The position numbers and the translations under genes are program-made. Below the pieces are notes generated by a model. It was not told the DNA's origin, searched no databases, and saw only the letters and a list, made by a program, of their open reading frames with translations. DNA of 32,120 bases from assembly GCF_009911645.1 (NCBI RefSeq), contig NZ_QWKI01000157.1, forward strand, positions 1 through 32,120, given 5' to 3'. This DNA is from Pseudoflavonifractor sp. 60. Lineage in GTDB: Bacteria; Bacillota; Clostridia; Oscillospirales; Oscillospiraceae. Of the stretch, positions 6,825 through 14,683 are shown piece by piece; the first letter of the stretch is position 1; each line of letters opens with the position of its first letter.

Positions 6825-7653
6825 GCTGTTTTCCCGGGAAAAGGCCAGGCCGCCGGAGTCTGAGCCACCGGCGGAGGAGTCGCCGGCCATCCGTGTGGCC
6901 AACGTCCAGGGCCAGGGGGAGCGGGAGCGACAGGAGGACTCCTTCGCCATTGTCAACGCCGCTGACCTGGAACTCCAGGAGACCCAGGGGCTGCTGGCCC
7001 TGGTGGCCGACGGCATGGGCGGCATGGAGGACGGCAAAGCCGCCAGCCAGTGGGCGGCGGAGTGCTTTCTCCAGCTGTTCCAGAAGCGGGAGTCAGAGGA
7101 CATCCCTGACTGGTTTTACCGCAGCGTCCACACTGTCAGCGACAGCGTGTTCCAGTGTTTTGGCGGCCGCAGCGGGACCACTCTGGTGGCCGTCCACATC
7201 CGGAAGGGGCTCCTCCATTGGCTCAGTGTGGGGGACAGCGGGATTTTTCTCATGCGAAACGGCGGGGTCTTCCAGCTCAACCGGGAGCACACCTGCCTCA
7301 ATCAGCTTCTCTCCCAGGAGCTGGAGCGGGAGCCTATGGACAAACAGCGGGCCCTGTCCGACCCGGACGCCCCCCGGCTGACCTCCTTTGTGGGCATTGA
7401 CCGGCTGGCCGAGGTGGACCTGAGCCTGCGGCCCATGGAGCTGCAAAGAGGAGACGTACTCCTGCTGTGTTCCGACGGCATCAGCGGCGTACTCACCCCG
7501 CCCGAGCTGATGGAGTGTATGTCCCTGAAGCCGGAGGAGGGCTGTGCCCTGCTGGAGCAGATGGTTTTGGAAAAAGGCGTGTTAGGGCAGGACAATTACA
7601 CCGGTGTTTTGATCGCGTATCAATCATCAGAAAGAATGGAGAGCTGTAAATGA
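6811..7653 (+). CDS. PP2C-family Ser/Thr protein phosphatase (first copy)
   Basis: A 280-residue metal-dependent phosphatase of the PP2C/PPM type. The start at 6811 has a GGAGGA site and overlaps the FHA gene by 14 bases; earlier in-frame starts give a basic tail read from FHA coding sequence. Motifs are RQEDS (40-44), VADGMGG (65-71), RSGTT (120-124), VGDSG (140-144), CSDGIS (220-225) and DNYTG (261-265), which together provide the aspartates that hold the two metal ions (D67, D222, D261). There is no transmembrane segment, so it is cytoplasmic and probably reverses phosphorylation by the neighbouring kinases. Its stop codon overlaps the protease start (ATGA), indicating translational coupling. 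Confidence 0.92.
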   Translation: MGLFKLFSREKARPPESEPPAEESPAIRVANVQGQGERERQEDSFAIVNAADLELQETQGLLALVADGMGGMEDGKAASQWAAECFLQLFQKRESEDIPDWFYRSVHTVSDSVFQCFGGRSGTTLVAVHIRKGLLHWLSVGDSGIFLMRNGGVFQLNREHTCLNQLLSQELEREPMDKQRALSDPDAPRLTSFVGIDRLAEVDLSLRPMELQRGDVLLLCSDGISGVLTPPELMECMSLKPEEGCALLEQMVLEKGVLGQDNYTGVLIAYQSSERMESCK

Positions 7654-8855
7654 AGCGGATTCATCATTTTGCCGTGGCGCTGCTGGCTGTGCTGGTCCTC
7701 AGCATAAGTGCCCTGCCAGCGTTTGCTGACTTTAACCAGGGTTCTTTGGACGGTATTGTCATGATTACCACCGGCGCGCCCGACCGGGACGGAACCATGA
7801 ATTATTGGCGGGGTACCGGCTTCTTTGTGGGAAAGGCAGGGGAAGATCCCCAGTACATCGTCACCAACTGCCATGTGGTGGAGGAGTTCATCCTGGCGGG
7901 CAAGGCGCTGGGGGGCGGGGAGCTCCACGTCCGCTTTGACAAGGACGACGAGGCGGAGGCCTACCTGGTGGACTACGATGCGGAGAAGGATGTGGCCATC
8001 CTCCGGCTGGCGGACGTCACAGACAAGCGGGTTTCGTTGCAGATGCGGGTCCCTCCCGAGGACAGTCTGGGCAGCGAAGCCTACGCCGTGGGCTACCCCG
8101 CCGCCGCCGACCTGACCGTTCAGGCGGTGAACTCCTTCAGCCAGAAGGACGCCACCGTCACCACTGGCAGCATCAGCCGCTTCCTCACCGAGAGCGGCAC
8201 CGGCCGCAAGCTGATCCAGACCGACGCATCCTTGGGGGGCGGCAACTCCGGCGGTCCCCTCATTGACGGCACTGGGGCGGTGATCGGCATCAACACCGCC
8301 GGCTCCAAGCTGGACTCCAACCTGTTCTACGCCGTCAGCGTGGCGGAGGTCCTGCCCCTGCTGGACAAGAACAGCATCCCCTATACCCTGACCGCTGAGG
8401 CCAAATCCGGCGGCAATACCATGCTCTATATGGGCATCGGCGCGGCGGTTGTGGCGGTGATTGTGATTGTGGCTGTAGTGCTGAGCAGAAAGAAGAAGCC
8501 CGTCCAGAGCGACCCGGAACAGAAGACGGAGAAGGGAGGGACCCCCGTCCTGCGCTCCATGGCCCCCCAGCACGGGGGGATGGTGGTCCAGCTCCACGGC
8601 CAGCCGGTGCAGATCGGCCGGGACGCGGCGGTCTGCCGCCTGGTCTATCAGGACGGCACCCCCGGTGTGAGCAATAAGCACTGTCAGGTGTACTTCGACC
8701 AGGGTCAGTTTGTGGTTACCGACCTGAACTCCACCTACGGCACCTTCCTGTCCAACGGACAGCGCATTGCCCCCAACACCCCGGTAAAGCTGCCGCCCAA
8801 GAGCTCCTTCTATCTGGGAGAGGCGGACAACACCGTCTATGTGGATCTGGAGTAA
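7650..8855 (+). CDS. Membrane trypsin-like serine protease with C-terminal FHA domain
   Basis: A 401-residue protein. Residues 1-26 are a signal peptide (cleavage near AFA-D). A trypsin/HtrA-like protease domain spans about 30-245 with His75 (TNCHVV), Asp114 (KDVAIL) and Ser200 (GGGNSGGPL), a complete triad. There is no PDZ domain. A transmembrane helix at 258-279 is followed by basic residues (SRKKK), placing the rest inside. Residues 308-401 form an FHA domain (IGRD at 322, VSNKHC at 340-345, NSTYGTFLSNG at 360-370). An outside protease thus carries an inside phosphothreonine reader, so cytoplasmic kinase activity could control protease clustering or activity, or the protease could report outside damage. 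Fifth gene of the operon, overlapping the previous gene by 4 bases. Confidence 0.92.
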   Translation: MKRIHHFAVALLAVLVLSISALPAFADFNQGSLDGIVMITTGAPDRDGTMNYWRGTGFFVGKAGEDPQYIVTNCHVVEEFILAGKALGGGELHVRFDKDDEAEAYLVDYDAEKDVAILRLADVTDKRVSLQMRVPPEDSLGSEAYAVGYPAAADLTVQAVNSFSQKDATVTTGSISRFLTESGTGRKLIQTDASLGGGNSGGPLIDGTGAVIGINTAGSKLDSNLFYAVSVAEVLPLLDKNSIPYTLTAEAKSGGNTMLYMGIGAAVVAVIVIVAVVLSRKKKPVQSDPEQKTEKGGTPVLRSMAPQHGGMVVQLHGQPVQIGRDAAVCRLVYQDGTPGVSNKHCQVYFDQGQFVVTDLNSTYGTFLSNGQRIAPNTPVKLPPKSSFYLGEADNTVYVDLE

Positions 8856-8858
8856 GCC

Positions 8859-9578
8859 ATGAGAATTTCAGCCTATTGCTTTACCAACCGGGGAGGCCGG
8901 GACCACAACGAGGACAGCGTGCGCTGCTTTGCCGGGGAGGGCTGGGGTGTCTTTGTGGTGGCCGACGGCCTGGGGGGGCACGGAAAGGGCGAGGTGGCCT
9001 CCGCCCTGGCGGCGGACATCCTCTTTCAGGGCTGCTTGGACAGCACCCCCGGCCATGAGGACCTGCTGGAGTTGTTCCAGCGAGCCAACGAGACGGTTAT
9101 GTCAGGACAGGGGGAGCCTGGCCAGGAGGAGATGAAGACCACCGCCGTGGTCCTGTCCATCGGCGGAGACCGGGCAGTATGGGGGCACATCGGAGATTCC
9201 CGGCTCTACCGCTTCTCCGGCGGGACGCTGACCCAGGAGACCCGGGACCACTCGGTCACCTTTATGAAGTATCTGGGCGGTGAGATCTCCTATATGGACA
9301 TCTGCCACGACGACGACCGGTCCAGTCTGCTGCGGGCACTGGGAAAACTGCCCTGCAAGCCCGAGGCGGGCCAGGCGGACCTGTTGCCCGGGGACGCCTT
9401 TCTGCTGTGCTCCGACGGCTTTTGGGAGTACGTCTACCGGGAGGAGATGCTGGCTGATCTGCTGAAATCGGAGACGCCGGAGCAGTGGGCACGGAATATG
9501 CTGCTGCGCCAAATCCGGCGCACACCGGAGAGGAACGACAATTTTTCCCTGATTTGCGTATTTGTGGAGGAGCTATGA
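8859..9578 (+). CDS. PP2C-family Ser/Thr protein phosphatase (second copy)
   Basis: A 239-residue PP2C phosphatase, close to the minimal size for the family. Motifs are RDHNEDS (14-20), VVADGLGGHGKGE (33-45), GHIGDSRLYRF, RDHS, CSDGFWEY and NDNFSLI. The sequence differs clearly from the first PP2C in the operon (no N-terminal extension, classic GGHG motif), so the two are old paralogues or separate acquisitions rather than a recent duplication. It is soluble. It starts 3 bases after the protease stop and its own stop overlaps the vWA gene start (ATGA). Two phosphatases with two kinases suggest paired opposing activities. Confidence 0.93.
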   Translation: MRISAYCFTNRGGRDHNEDSVRCFAGEGWGVFVVADGLGGHGKGEVASALAADILFQGCLDSTPGHEDLLELFQRANETVMSGQGEPGQEEMKTTAVVLSIGGDRAVWGHIGDSRLYRFSGGTLTQETRDHSVTFMKYLGGEISYMDICHDDDRSSLLRALGKLPCKPEAGQADLLPGDAFLLCSDGFWEYVYREEMLADLLKSETPEQWARNMLLRQIRRTPERNDNFSLICVFVEEL

Positions 9579-10990
9579 AAAAATTTGCATCCCTGGCCCT
9601 TTCCTTGGGGCTGGCCGTTGCGCTGTGCGTCAATGCCCTGGCCGCCGGCAGCGCGGAGATTGTCCGGGCCTTTGTCTGCGAGGGGACGCTGTACACCTAT
9701 GTGTCCATGGACGGGATGGAGAAGCCCGTCACCAAGGCGGAGGCCAAGGTGGGCGGGCAGACCTTCTCCGCCACCGGCCGGTTGGAGACCGTCCGTCAGG
9801 CGGGGGCTCCGGTGACCTGGCTGCTGCTGGTGGACAACTCTACCTCTATGCCCGCCTTTCGTGAGGAGACCGAGACCTTTGTCCAGGCGCTGTCCCAGTC
9901 CGGGGGGGAGAACACCCGCTTCATCTTGGCCACCTTCGGAGACGCTTTCAACGTTGTGGAGGAGGATGTCCCCGCCGGGGAGTTGGCGGAGCGGGTGGGG
10001 ACGCTCCCCTTCGACGAGAGAGTCACCCGGCTCCACACCGCCATCAGCCAGGCGCTGGACTATTTTGAGGAGACGCCCCGGGAGCGGAACGAGCTGCGGT
10101 GCATGGTGATTTTGTCCGACGCGGTGCAGTACGACCCCCAGGGAGGCGTGCCCTACGGGGAGCTGCTGGAGCGGGTGGAGCACTCCGATGTGATGCTCCA
10201 TTCGGTGGGGCTGGGGAAAGACCGGGTGTCATTGGACAGTTTGGGACGGTTGGCCTCCGCATCAGGCGGTATTCATCAGGAGGCGGATATCCGGACGGCG
10301 GAGGAGGCCGCTGTCCGGCTGGCTGAGAGCAGCGGCGGACTGTATGTCACCGGCTTTGACCTGTCGGGCTATCCCTCTGAGGGGGGCACAGAGCAGATAT
10401 CTGTCACCTTCGCCTCCGGCGGGGAACTGATTTGCCGGGCGGAGACAGAGGTGGAGATACCGGAACTGACGGACGCGCAGCCCGCCGTCGAGCCCTCGGA
10501 GCATCAGGAACCACCGGCCCAGACGCCCGGCGGCGGGGCCGGCCCGTCCGCCCCTGCCGCCGCCCAAAAGAGGCTGCCGGTTGGACTGATTGCAGGGATT
10601 GCTGCTGCGGTGCTGGCTGTTATAACTGCGGGAGCTGTACTTCTGCGGAAGAAACCCGCTGTTCCGAACAGCTCTGTCTGGCCGTCAGGGATCTATATGC
10701 GCCTGGAGCTGGTCCGGGGAGAACTGGACAGCGGACAGAACCAACAGGAACTGGAGCTGCTGGACGAACTGATAATCGGTGCCGATCCGAACTGCGATAT
10801 TGCGGTAAAAAGCGAAAATACCGCCCCCCGGCATGTTCGGCTGTTCTCTGTGGAGGGTGCGGTGTATGCAGAGGCGCTGAATACCTCCAGCGAGACACGG
10901 GTCAACGGGGAGGAAATTCAGAAGAGCCGGAGATTGCGCAGCGGGGATGAGATCACGGTAGGCAGTGCCGTAATTCGTCTGAAATTTTAA
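9575..10990 (+). CDS. Membrane vWA-domain protein with C-terminal FHA domain
   Basis: A 471-residue protein; the ATG at 9575 overlaps the previous stop and begins a clear signal peptide (MKKFASLALSLGLAVALC, cleaved near ALA-A). Residues 80-262 form a von Willebrand factor A domain with a metal-binding DNSTS site (87-91) and an aspartate after the fourth strand (LSDAV, 180-184). A Pro/Gly-rich linker (300-332) leads to a transmembrane helix at 335-357 and RKK, so the C-terminus is inside. Residues 398-468 read as an FHA domain (IIGADPNCDI, TAPRHVRLF, TRVNGEEI), more divergent than the other two. The architecture mirrors the protease: outside module, TM, inside phosphopeptide reader. Last gene of the operon; a T-run follows at about 11019, but no strong terminator stem is visible. 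Confidence 0.9.
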   Translation: MKKFASLALSLGLAVALCVNALAAGSAEIVRAFVCEGTLYTYVSMDGMEKPVTKAEAKVGGQTFSATGRLETVRQAGAPVTWLLLVDNSTSMPAFREETETFVQALSQSGGENTRFILATFGDAFNVVEEDVPAGELAERVGTLPFDERVTRLHTAISQALDYFEETPRERNELRCMVILSDAVQYDPQGGVPYGELLERVEHSDVMLHSVGLGKDRVSLDSLGRLASASGGIHQEADIRTAEEAAVRLAESSGGLYVTGFDLSGYPSEGGTEQISVTFASGGELICRAETEVEIPELTDAQPAVEPSEHQEPPAQTPGGGAGPSAPAAAQKRLPVGLIAGIAAAVLAVITAGAVLLRKKPAVPNSSVWPSGIYMRLELVRGELDSGQNQQELELLDELIIGADPNCDIAVKSENTAPRHVRLFSVEGAVYAEALNTSSETRVNGEEIQKSRRLRSGDEITVGSAVIRLKF

Positions 10991-11036
10991 CAGGGAACGG
11001 TGGTCTTGTTTACAACGGTTTTTTCTTTTCTGCTGC

Positions 11037-11065
11037 TGGGCAGATAGTAATTTTTGTGATATAAT
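11037..11065 (+). promoter_or_regulatory. Extended -10 promoter of the AraC gene
   Basis: TATAAT at 11060-11065 is preceded by TGA to form TGnTATAAT, an extended -10. A partial -35 (TGGGCA, 11037-11042) lies 17 bp upstream. The ribosome-binding site AGGAGG follows at 11080-11085. Confidence 0.6.
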
Positions 11066-11094
11066 TTAGAAAACAATGCAGGAGGCAACCATTT

Positions 11095-12000
11095 GTGATT
11101 GAAAAAATCCCCAAAATGGGGGACACTATCCGGTCATTTACAAATTCTTTTGATTCCTTCCAGACGAAGGTCCCCTATCTTACACTATATAGGCAGACGG
11201 CAAATCCAATCAAAATGCCAGACAGCAGTATACCGTATCTGTATCTTTTGATTGCTGGCTCAATGAGGCTTTATACGCCATCAGGCATTATGGATTATGT
11301 AGCAGGACAGTATTCTATTTCTGCCATTGATACACCGACCTCTGGTTACGCACTGGCCTTTTCGGAACAAGAGGATTTCCTTGCGCTATCAATCAATTTC
11401 ACTTTGGATGATGTAGTTTCTATCGCTTTGGAAATAGAGGGGGATTTAGTCGAAAGAGTTATGGCAGAAAAGGTGCTTCCGCAGAGTATGGAAAACTCTG
11501 ATGCTCATATCATTGATGCTGTCTCTCGATTACTGTCTATGCTTGGGGAAAATGACCAGCTTTCATATATGGCAAAGCATCTCAAGCGAGAGATCATTTT
11601 TTACGCGCTCTGCGGCACTTGTGGAAAACAATTTTTACAAAGTATGATTGGTATTCAGCAGGCCGGGGAGATATATGAAGCAAATAGTTGGATAAAGCAA
11701 AACTATAAAGAAGTTTTTACCGTTGAAGAATTGGCTGCCCGAAAAAACATGAGTGTTTCGGCATTTCACCAAAAATTCAAAAGTGTAGTAGGAATGGGGC
11801 CTTTACAATGCCAAAAGCGATTAAGGCTTACCGAAGCCAGACGGTTGATGCTGAACGAAAATGCAAGTGTTACTGAGGCATCCACAGAAGTTGGCTATGA
11901 GAGTGTTTCTCAGTTTATTCGAGACTACAAAAAGATGTTCCATACTCCGCCAAAAGGAGATGTGCAAAATCTTCGCCATCAAATGAAACCAAGGGCATGA
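11095..12000 (+). CDS. AraC-family transcriptional regulator
   Basis: A 301-residue protein starting with GTG at 11095, nine bases after AGGAGG. The N-terminal part (about 20-180) is a ligand-binding region with little recognisable detail. The C-terminal 100 residues hold the double helix-turn-helix of AraC/XylS proteins: FTVEELAARKNMSVSAFHQK, then the second motif with ASVTEASTEVGYESVSQFIR and the closing FHTPP. AraC proteins of this N-terminal type often control oxidoreductase or hydrolase genes. Its likely targets are unclear: on the plus strand the next genes are the hydrolase and alcohol dehydrogenase at 12433-14615, with a degraded GlcG-like gene between. GC content is lower than in the preceding operon. 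Confidence 0.88.
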   Translation: MIEKIPKMGDTIRSFTNSFDSFQTKVPYLTLYRQTANPIKMPDSSIPYLYLLIAGSMRLYTPSGIMDYVAGQYSISAIDTPTSGYALAFSEQEDFLALSINFTLDDVVSIALEIEGDLVERVMAEKVLPQSMENSDAHIIDAVSRLLSMLGENDQLSYMAKHLKREIIFYALCGTCGKQFLQSMIGIQQAGEIYEANSWIKQNYKEVFTVEELAARKNMSVSAFHQKFKSVVGMGPLQCQKRLRLTEARRLMLNENASVTEASTEVGYESVSQFIRDYKKMFHTPPKGDVQNLRHQMKPRA

Positions 12001-12039
12001 CCCAACCTGTGCGGATCATGCCTTTGGAGCAAATCAAAC

Positions 12040-12296
12040 TTACTTTGTCAGTTCTTCAAAGACCGATACCACATACTCAGCGATTTCACAATCCTCCCGC
12101 TCAGAACCGCCGCCGACGCCAATTCCGCCAACGATTTTTCCGTTGCAAAACAGCGGATACCCACCGGCAACCAACGTAATCTTGGGGTCATTGGTTTGGA
12201 TTGCCATAAGGGACGCGCCTTCGGCGGCAGCGGCGGCTACATCCTTCGTCTTACACTGCGTAACAGCGGCAGTATATGGAAAGCCACTATGCGGCG
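12040..12296 (-). pseudogene. GlcG/HbpS-like (DUF336) protein, C-terminal remnant
   Basis: The minus strand encodes about 85 residues ending at a TAA at 12042-12040. They include KTKDVAAAAAEGASLMAIQT, LVAGGYPLFCNGKIVGGIGV and a GGGSEREDCEIAEY stretch. This is the C-terminal half of the GlcG/HbpS family, usually about 140 residues and linked to haem or corrinoid binding. Just upstream (about 12297) an in-frame stop appears and the N-terminal half is absent. It faces the AraC gene convergently. I call it a broken gene; a frameshift restoring a distant start was not found. Confidence 0.65.
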
Positions 12297-12372
12297 CAGG
12301 TCAGCCATGATCTCTATCGCGAGCAAACAACAGCCCGGGACTCTTAACTCAAGGGTTTATACAGTGATAACT

Positions 12373-12410
12373 AATTGGAACTTCTCAGGGGGTTCCAATT
12401 CTTTTATAAT
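12373..12410 (+). promoter_or_regulatory. Promoter with 9-bp GGAAC dyad before the hydrolase-ADH operon
   Basis: AATTGGAAC (12373-12381) and GTTCCAATT (12392-12400) are perfect inverted copies separated by 10 bases. TATAAT follows at 12405-12410, with a partial -35 (TTCTCA, 12382-12387) at 17 bp between the dyad arms. A dimeric regulator binding here would cover the core promoter. Confidence 0.6.
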
Positions 12411-12432
12411 AGGGGCAAAGGAGGAGATTCCG

Positions 12433-13431
12433 ATGCAGAGCATTCCTGTTTATCTGCTGGCCGCGCTGGCCAGCCTGTGTCTGTTCGGATGCGGCGGACG
12501 GACAGCGGCGTCTGAGGATATTCCGCCGCCAGCCATATCTGAAACTGAGGAGGAGTCCGTCGTGACAGTCAACACCAAAATTACGGATGTGATAGCTGAC
12601 CCGGTTTTCGGGGACTATGGCCGCTTGCTCTTCCCAGTGCAGGACGATTACTACAGGGGCGAGACGCTGGGAGAGCTGAGCCTCACCTACTACAGCCACA
12701 TTGACCCGGACAAAACGGTGGAGATTGTCAACAGCCTGAAAGCCCGCGCCGGAGCCGGGGAAAACCTTTTTTACGATATCTACACCGACGCGGAGAAAGC
12801 CGCTGACCCGGCCAAGGCGGACACCGGCCTGTTTTTCTTCAAAGGGGAGGAGGGCGCGCCTTTCGCTATCTGCAATGCTGGTGGGGCTTTTGCCTATGTG
12901 GGGGCCATGCATGACAGCTTTCCCCACGCGCTGGAGCTGTCCAAGCGGGGATACAACGCCTTCGCTCTGATCTACCGTCCCGGGGCCCAGACGGCCTGTG
13001 AGGACCTGGCCCGGGCTATCAGCTTTGTGTTCGCCAACGGGTCGGAGCTGGGCGTGTCCACCGACTGCTACTCCCTGTGGGGCGGCTCGGCGGGGGCGCG
13101 GATGGCGGCCTATCTGGGCTCCTTGGGCCCGGCGGCCTTCGGCGGGGACGACCTGCCCCGGCCCGGTACGGTGGTCATGCAGTACACCGGACACAGTGAG
13201 TACAACCCCAACGGGGAGCCGCCCACCTTCGCCTGCGTGGGGGACAGCGACGGCATTGCCAGCTGGCGGACCATGGAGCGGCGGATTGAGGCGCTGTCCG
13301 CCATGGGGGTGGACACCGAGTTCCACCACTACCCCGGCCTGGGACACGGCTTCGGCCTGGGGACCGGGACGGCGGCGGAGGGCTGGTTTGATGATGCGGT
13401 TGCATTTTGGGAAAAACAAATCAATCCCTAA
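12433..13431 (+). CDS. Lipoprotein alpha/beta hydrolase (esterase-like)
   Basis: A 332-residue protein. The ATG at 12433 has an AAAGGAGGAG site. Residues 1-20 form a lipoprotein signal ending in a lipobox-like LFGC with Cys20. The body is an alpha/beta-hydrolase of the esterase/lipase (BD-FAE-like) type: an oxyanion-type NAGGAF segment near 155, nucleophile Ser219 in GGSAG, candidate acid Asp271 or Asp273 (GDSDG), and His305 in GLGHGFG. It would be anchored outside the membrane and hydrolyse an ester of unknown identity. The alcohol dehydrogenase gene begins 14 bases after its stop, so the pair may release and then reduce or oxidise a small product. A GGAAC dyad covers its promoter. Confidence 0.85.
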   Translation: MQSIPVYLLAALASLCLFGCGGRTAASEDIPPPAISETEEESVVTVNTKITDVIADPVFGDYGRLLFPVQDDYYRGETLGELSLTYYSHIDPDKTVEIVNSLKARAGAGENLFYDIYTDAEKAADPAKADTGLFFFKGEEGAPFAICNAGGAFAYVGAMHDSFPHALELSKRGYNAFALIYRPGAQTACEDLARAISFVFANGSELGVSTDCYSLWGGSAGARMAAYLGSLGPAAFGGDDLPRPGTVVMQYTGHSEYNPNGEPPTFACVGDSDGIASWRTMERRIEALSAMGVDTEFHHYPGLGHGFGLGTGTAAEGWFDDAVAFWEKQINP

Positions 13432-13445
13432 AAGGAGTGTCAACT

Positions 13446-14615
13446 ATGAACAACTTTATCTTTGAGAACAGCACCAAGGTGATCTTCGGCAAAGGCTGCG
13501 TGAAGGAGTTCCTGGCCAGTCTGGTGGACGGCTTCGGCGACACCGTCATGCTGGCCTACGGCGGCGGCTCCATCAAGAAAAACGGCGTCTACGACCAGAT
13601 CATGGAGACTCTGGTGAAGGCCGGGAAAAACGTGGTGGAATTTTCCGGGATCATGCCCAACCCTACCTACGCCAAAGTGCAGGAGGGAGCAAAGCTGGCC
13701 CGGGACAACCGGGTTGGCGGCATCCTGGCGGTGGGCGGCGGCTCGGTGATGGACTGCTGCAAGGCGGTGTCCCTGGCCGCGGTCTATAAGGGGGACATCT
13801 GGACCGACTTCTGGGCCAAGCCCGGCGTCATTGACTTCGACCCCCTCCCCCTGGGGATGGTGGTCACGGTGGCCGGCACCGGCAGTGAGTGCAACGGCGG
13901 CGCGGTCATTACCAATGAGGAGCTGAAGGTGAAAACCGGTCGGGACTATCCCAGGTGCAACGCCCGCTTCGCCCTCATGGACCCCACCTACACCTTTACT
14001 GTGCCCAAGTCCCAGATGATCTCCGGGGGGTTTGACACCCTCAGCCACATCATGGAGATTTATTTCAGCGGCCCGGACGCGGAAAACGTCTCCGACGATC
14101 TGGCCGAGGCCCTCATGCGGGGAACCATCCGGGACCTGCGAGCGGCGGTGCAAAATCCCGAGGATTACGACGCCCGGAGCAACCTTATGTGGGAATCCAC
14201 CATGGCGGAGAACCGCATTCTTAAGCTGAACAAGCAGACCGACTTCCAGTGCCACATGATGGAGCATCAGCTGGCAGCCTATGTGGACTGCAACCACGGC
14301 GCGGGGCTGGCCGTCCTGCACCCAGCCTACTACCGGGCCATCTGCGAGAAGGGAGCGGCCAAGTTCGCCCGCTTCGCCGCCCGGGTGTGGGGCATCTCCA
14401 ACCAGGGCAAGAGCGAAAAGGCCCTGGCCCGGGCGGGCGTGGATGCCCTGACCGCGTTCATCCGGGAGCTGGGCCTGCCCTCCACCCTGCGGGAGCTGGG
14501 GGTCACCGAGGAAACATCTCTGGAGGAGATCGCCAACACCGTTCCCCTGGCCCCCGGCGGCTACGGCAAACTGACCCACAAGGATGTGCTGAACATTTTT
14601 AAGGAGTGCTTCTGA
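13446..14615 (+). CDS. Iron-containing alcohol dehydrogenase (YqhD/BdhA type)
   Basis: A 389-residue group III alcohol dehydrogenase. The ATG at 13446 follows AAAAGGAGTG; an upstream in-frame ATG lies within the hydrolase gene. Cofactor-binding GGGS is at 97-100. The metal ligands are Asp197 and His201 (FDTLSHIME), His270 (FQCHMMEHQ) and His284 (NHGAGLAV). These sit exactly three residues later than the ligands of E. coli YqhD (D194, H198, H267, H281), so the site is complete. It should interconvert aldehydes and alcohols with NAD(P)H in the cytoplasm; the substrate cannot be told. It forms an operon with the hydrolase at 12433 and ends at a strong terminator. Confidence 0.93.
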   Translation: MNNFIFENSTKVIFGKGCVKEFLASLVDGFGDTVMLAYGGGSIKKNGVYDQIMETLVKAGKNVVEFSGIMPNPTYAKVQEGAKLARDNRVGGILAVGGGSVMDCCKAVSLAAVYKGDIWTDFWAKPGVIDFDPLPLGMVVTVAGTGSECNGGAVITNEELKVKTGRDYPRCNARFALMDPTYTFTVPKSQMISGGFDTLSHIMEIYFSGPDAENVSDDLAEALMRGTIRDLRAAVQNPEDYDARSNLMWESTMAENRILKLNKQTDFQCHMMEHQLAAYVDCNHGAGLAVLHPAYYRAICEKGAAKFARFAARVWGISNQGKSEKALARAGVDALTAFIRELGLPSTLRELGVTEETSLEEIANTVPLAPGGYGKLTHKDVLNIFKECF

Positions 14616-14646
14616 TCGAAAAGCCTTTTCTCAATACAAGAAATAC

Positions 14647-14680
14647 AAGGCGGTTAGTATTGTTAATACTAACCGCCTTT
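14647..14680. terminator. Bidirectional intrinsic terminator
   Basis: A perfect 15-bp stem (AAGGCGGTTAGTATT, 14647-14661, with 14665-14679) closes a GTT loop. T and A residues flank it, so it can serve both the alcohol dehydrogenase (plus) and the lipoprotein gene at 14684 (minus). Confidence 0.9.
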
Positions 14681-14683
14681 ATA

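Noticed and set aside
10991-11035. Terminator after the vWA-FHA gene
   Set aside because: There is a T-rich run but only a 4-bp possible stem (TTGT/ACAA), too weak to call.
12385-13443. Long minus-strand open frame across the lipoprotein hydrolase
   Set aside because: It is antisense to a gene with signal peptide and catalytic triad, and shows no domain signature of its own.
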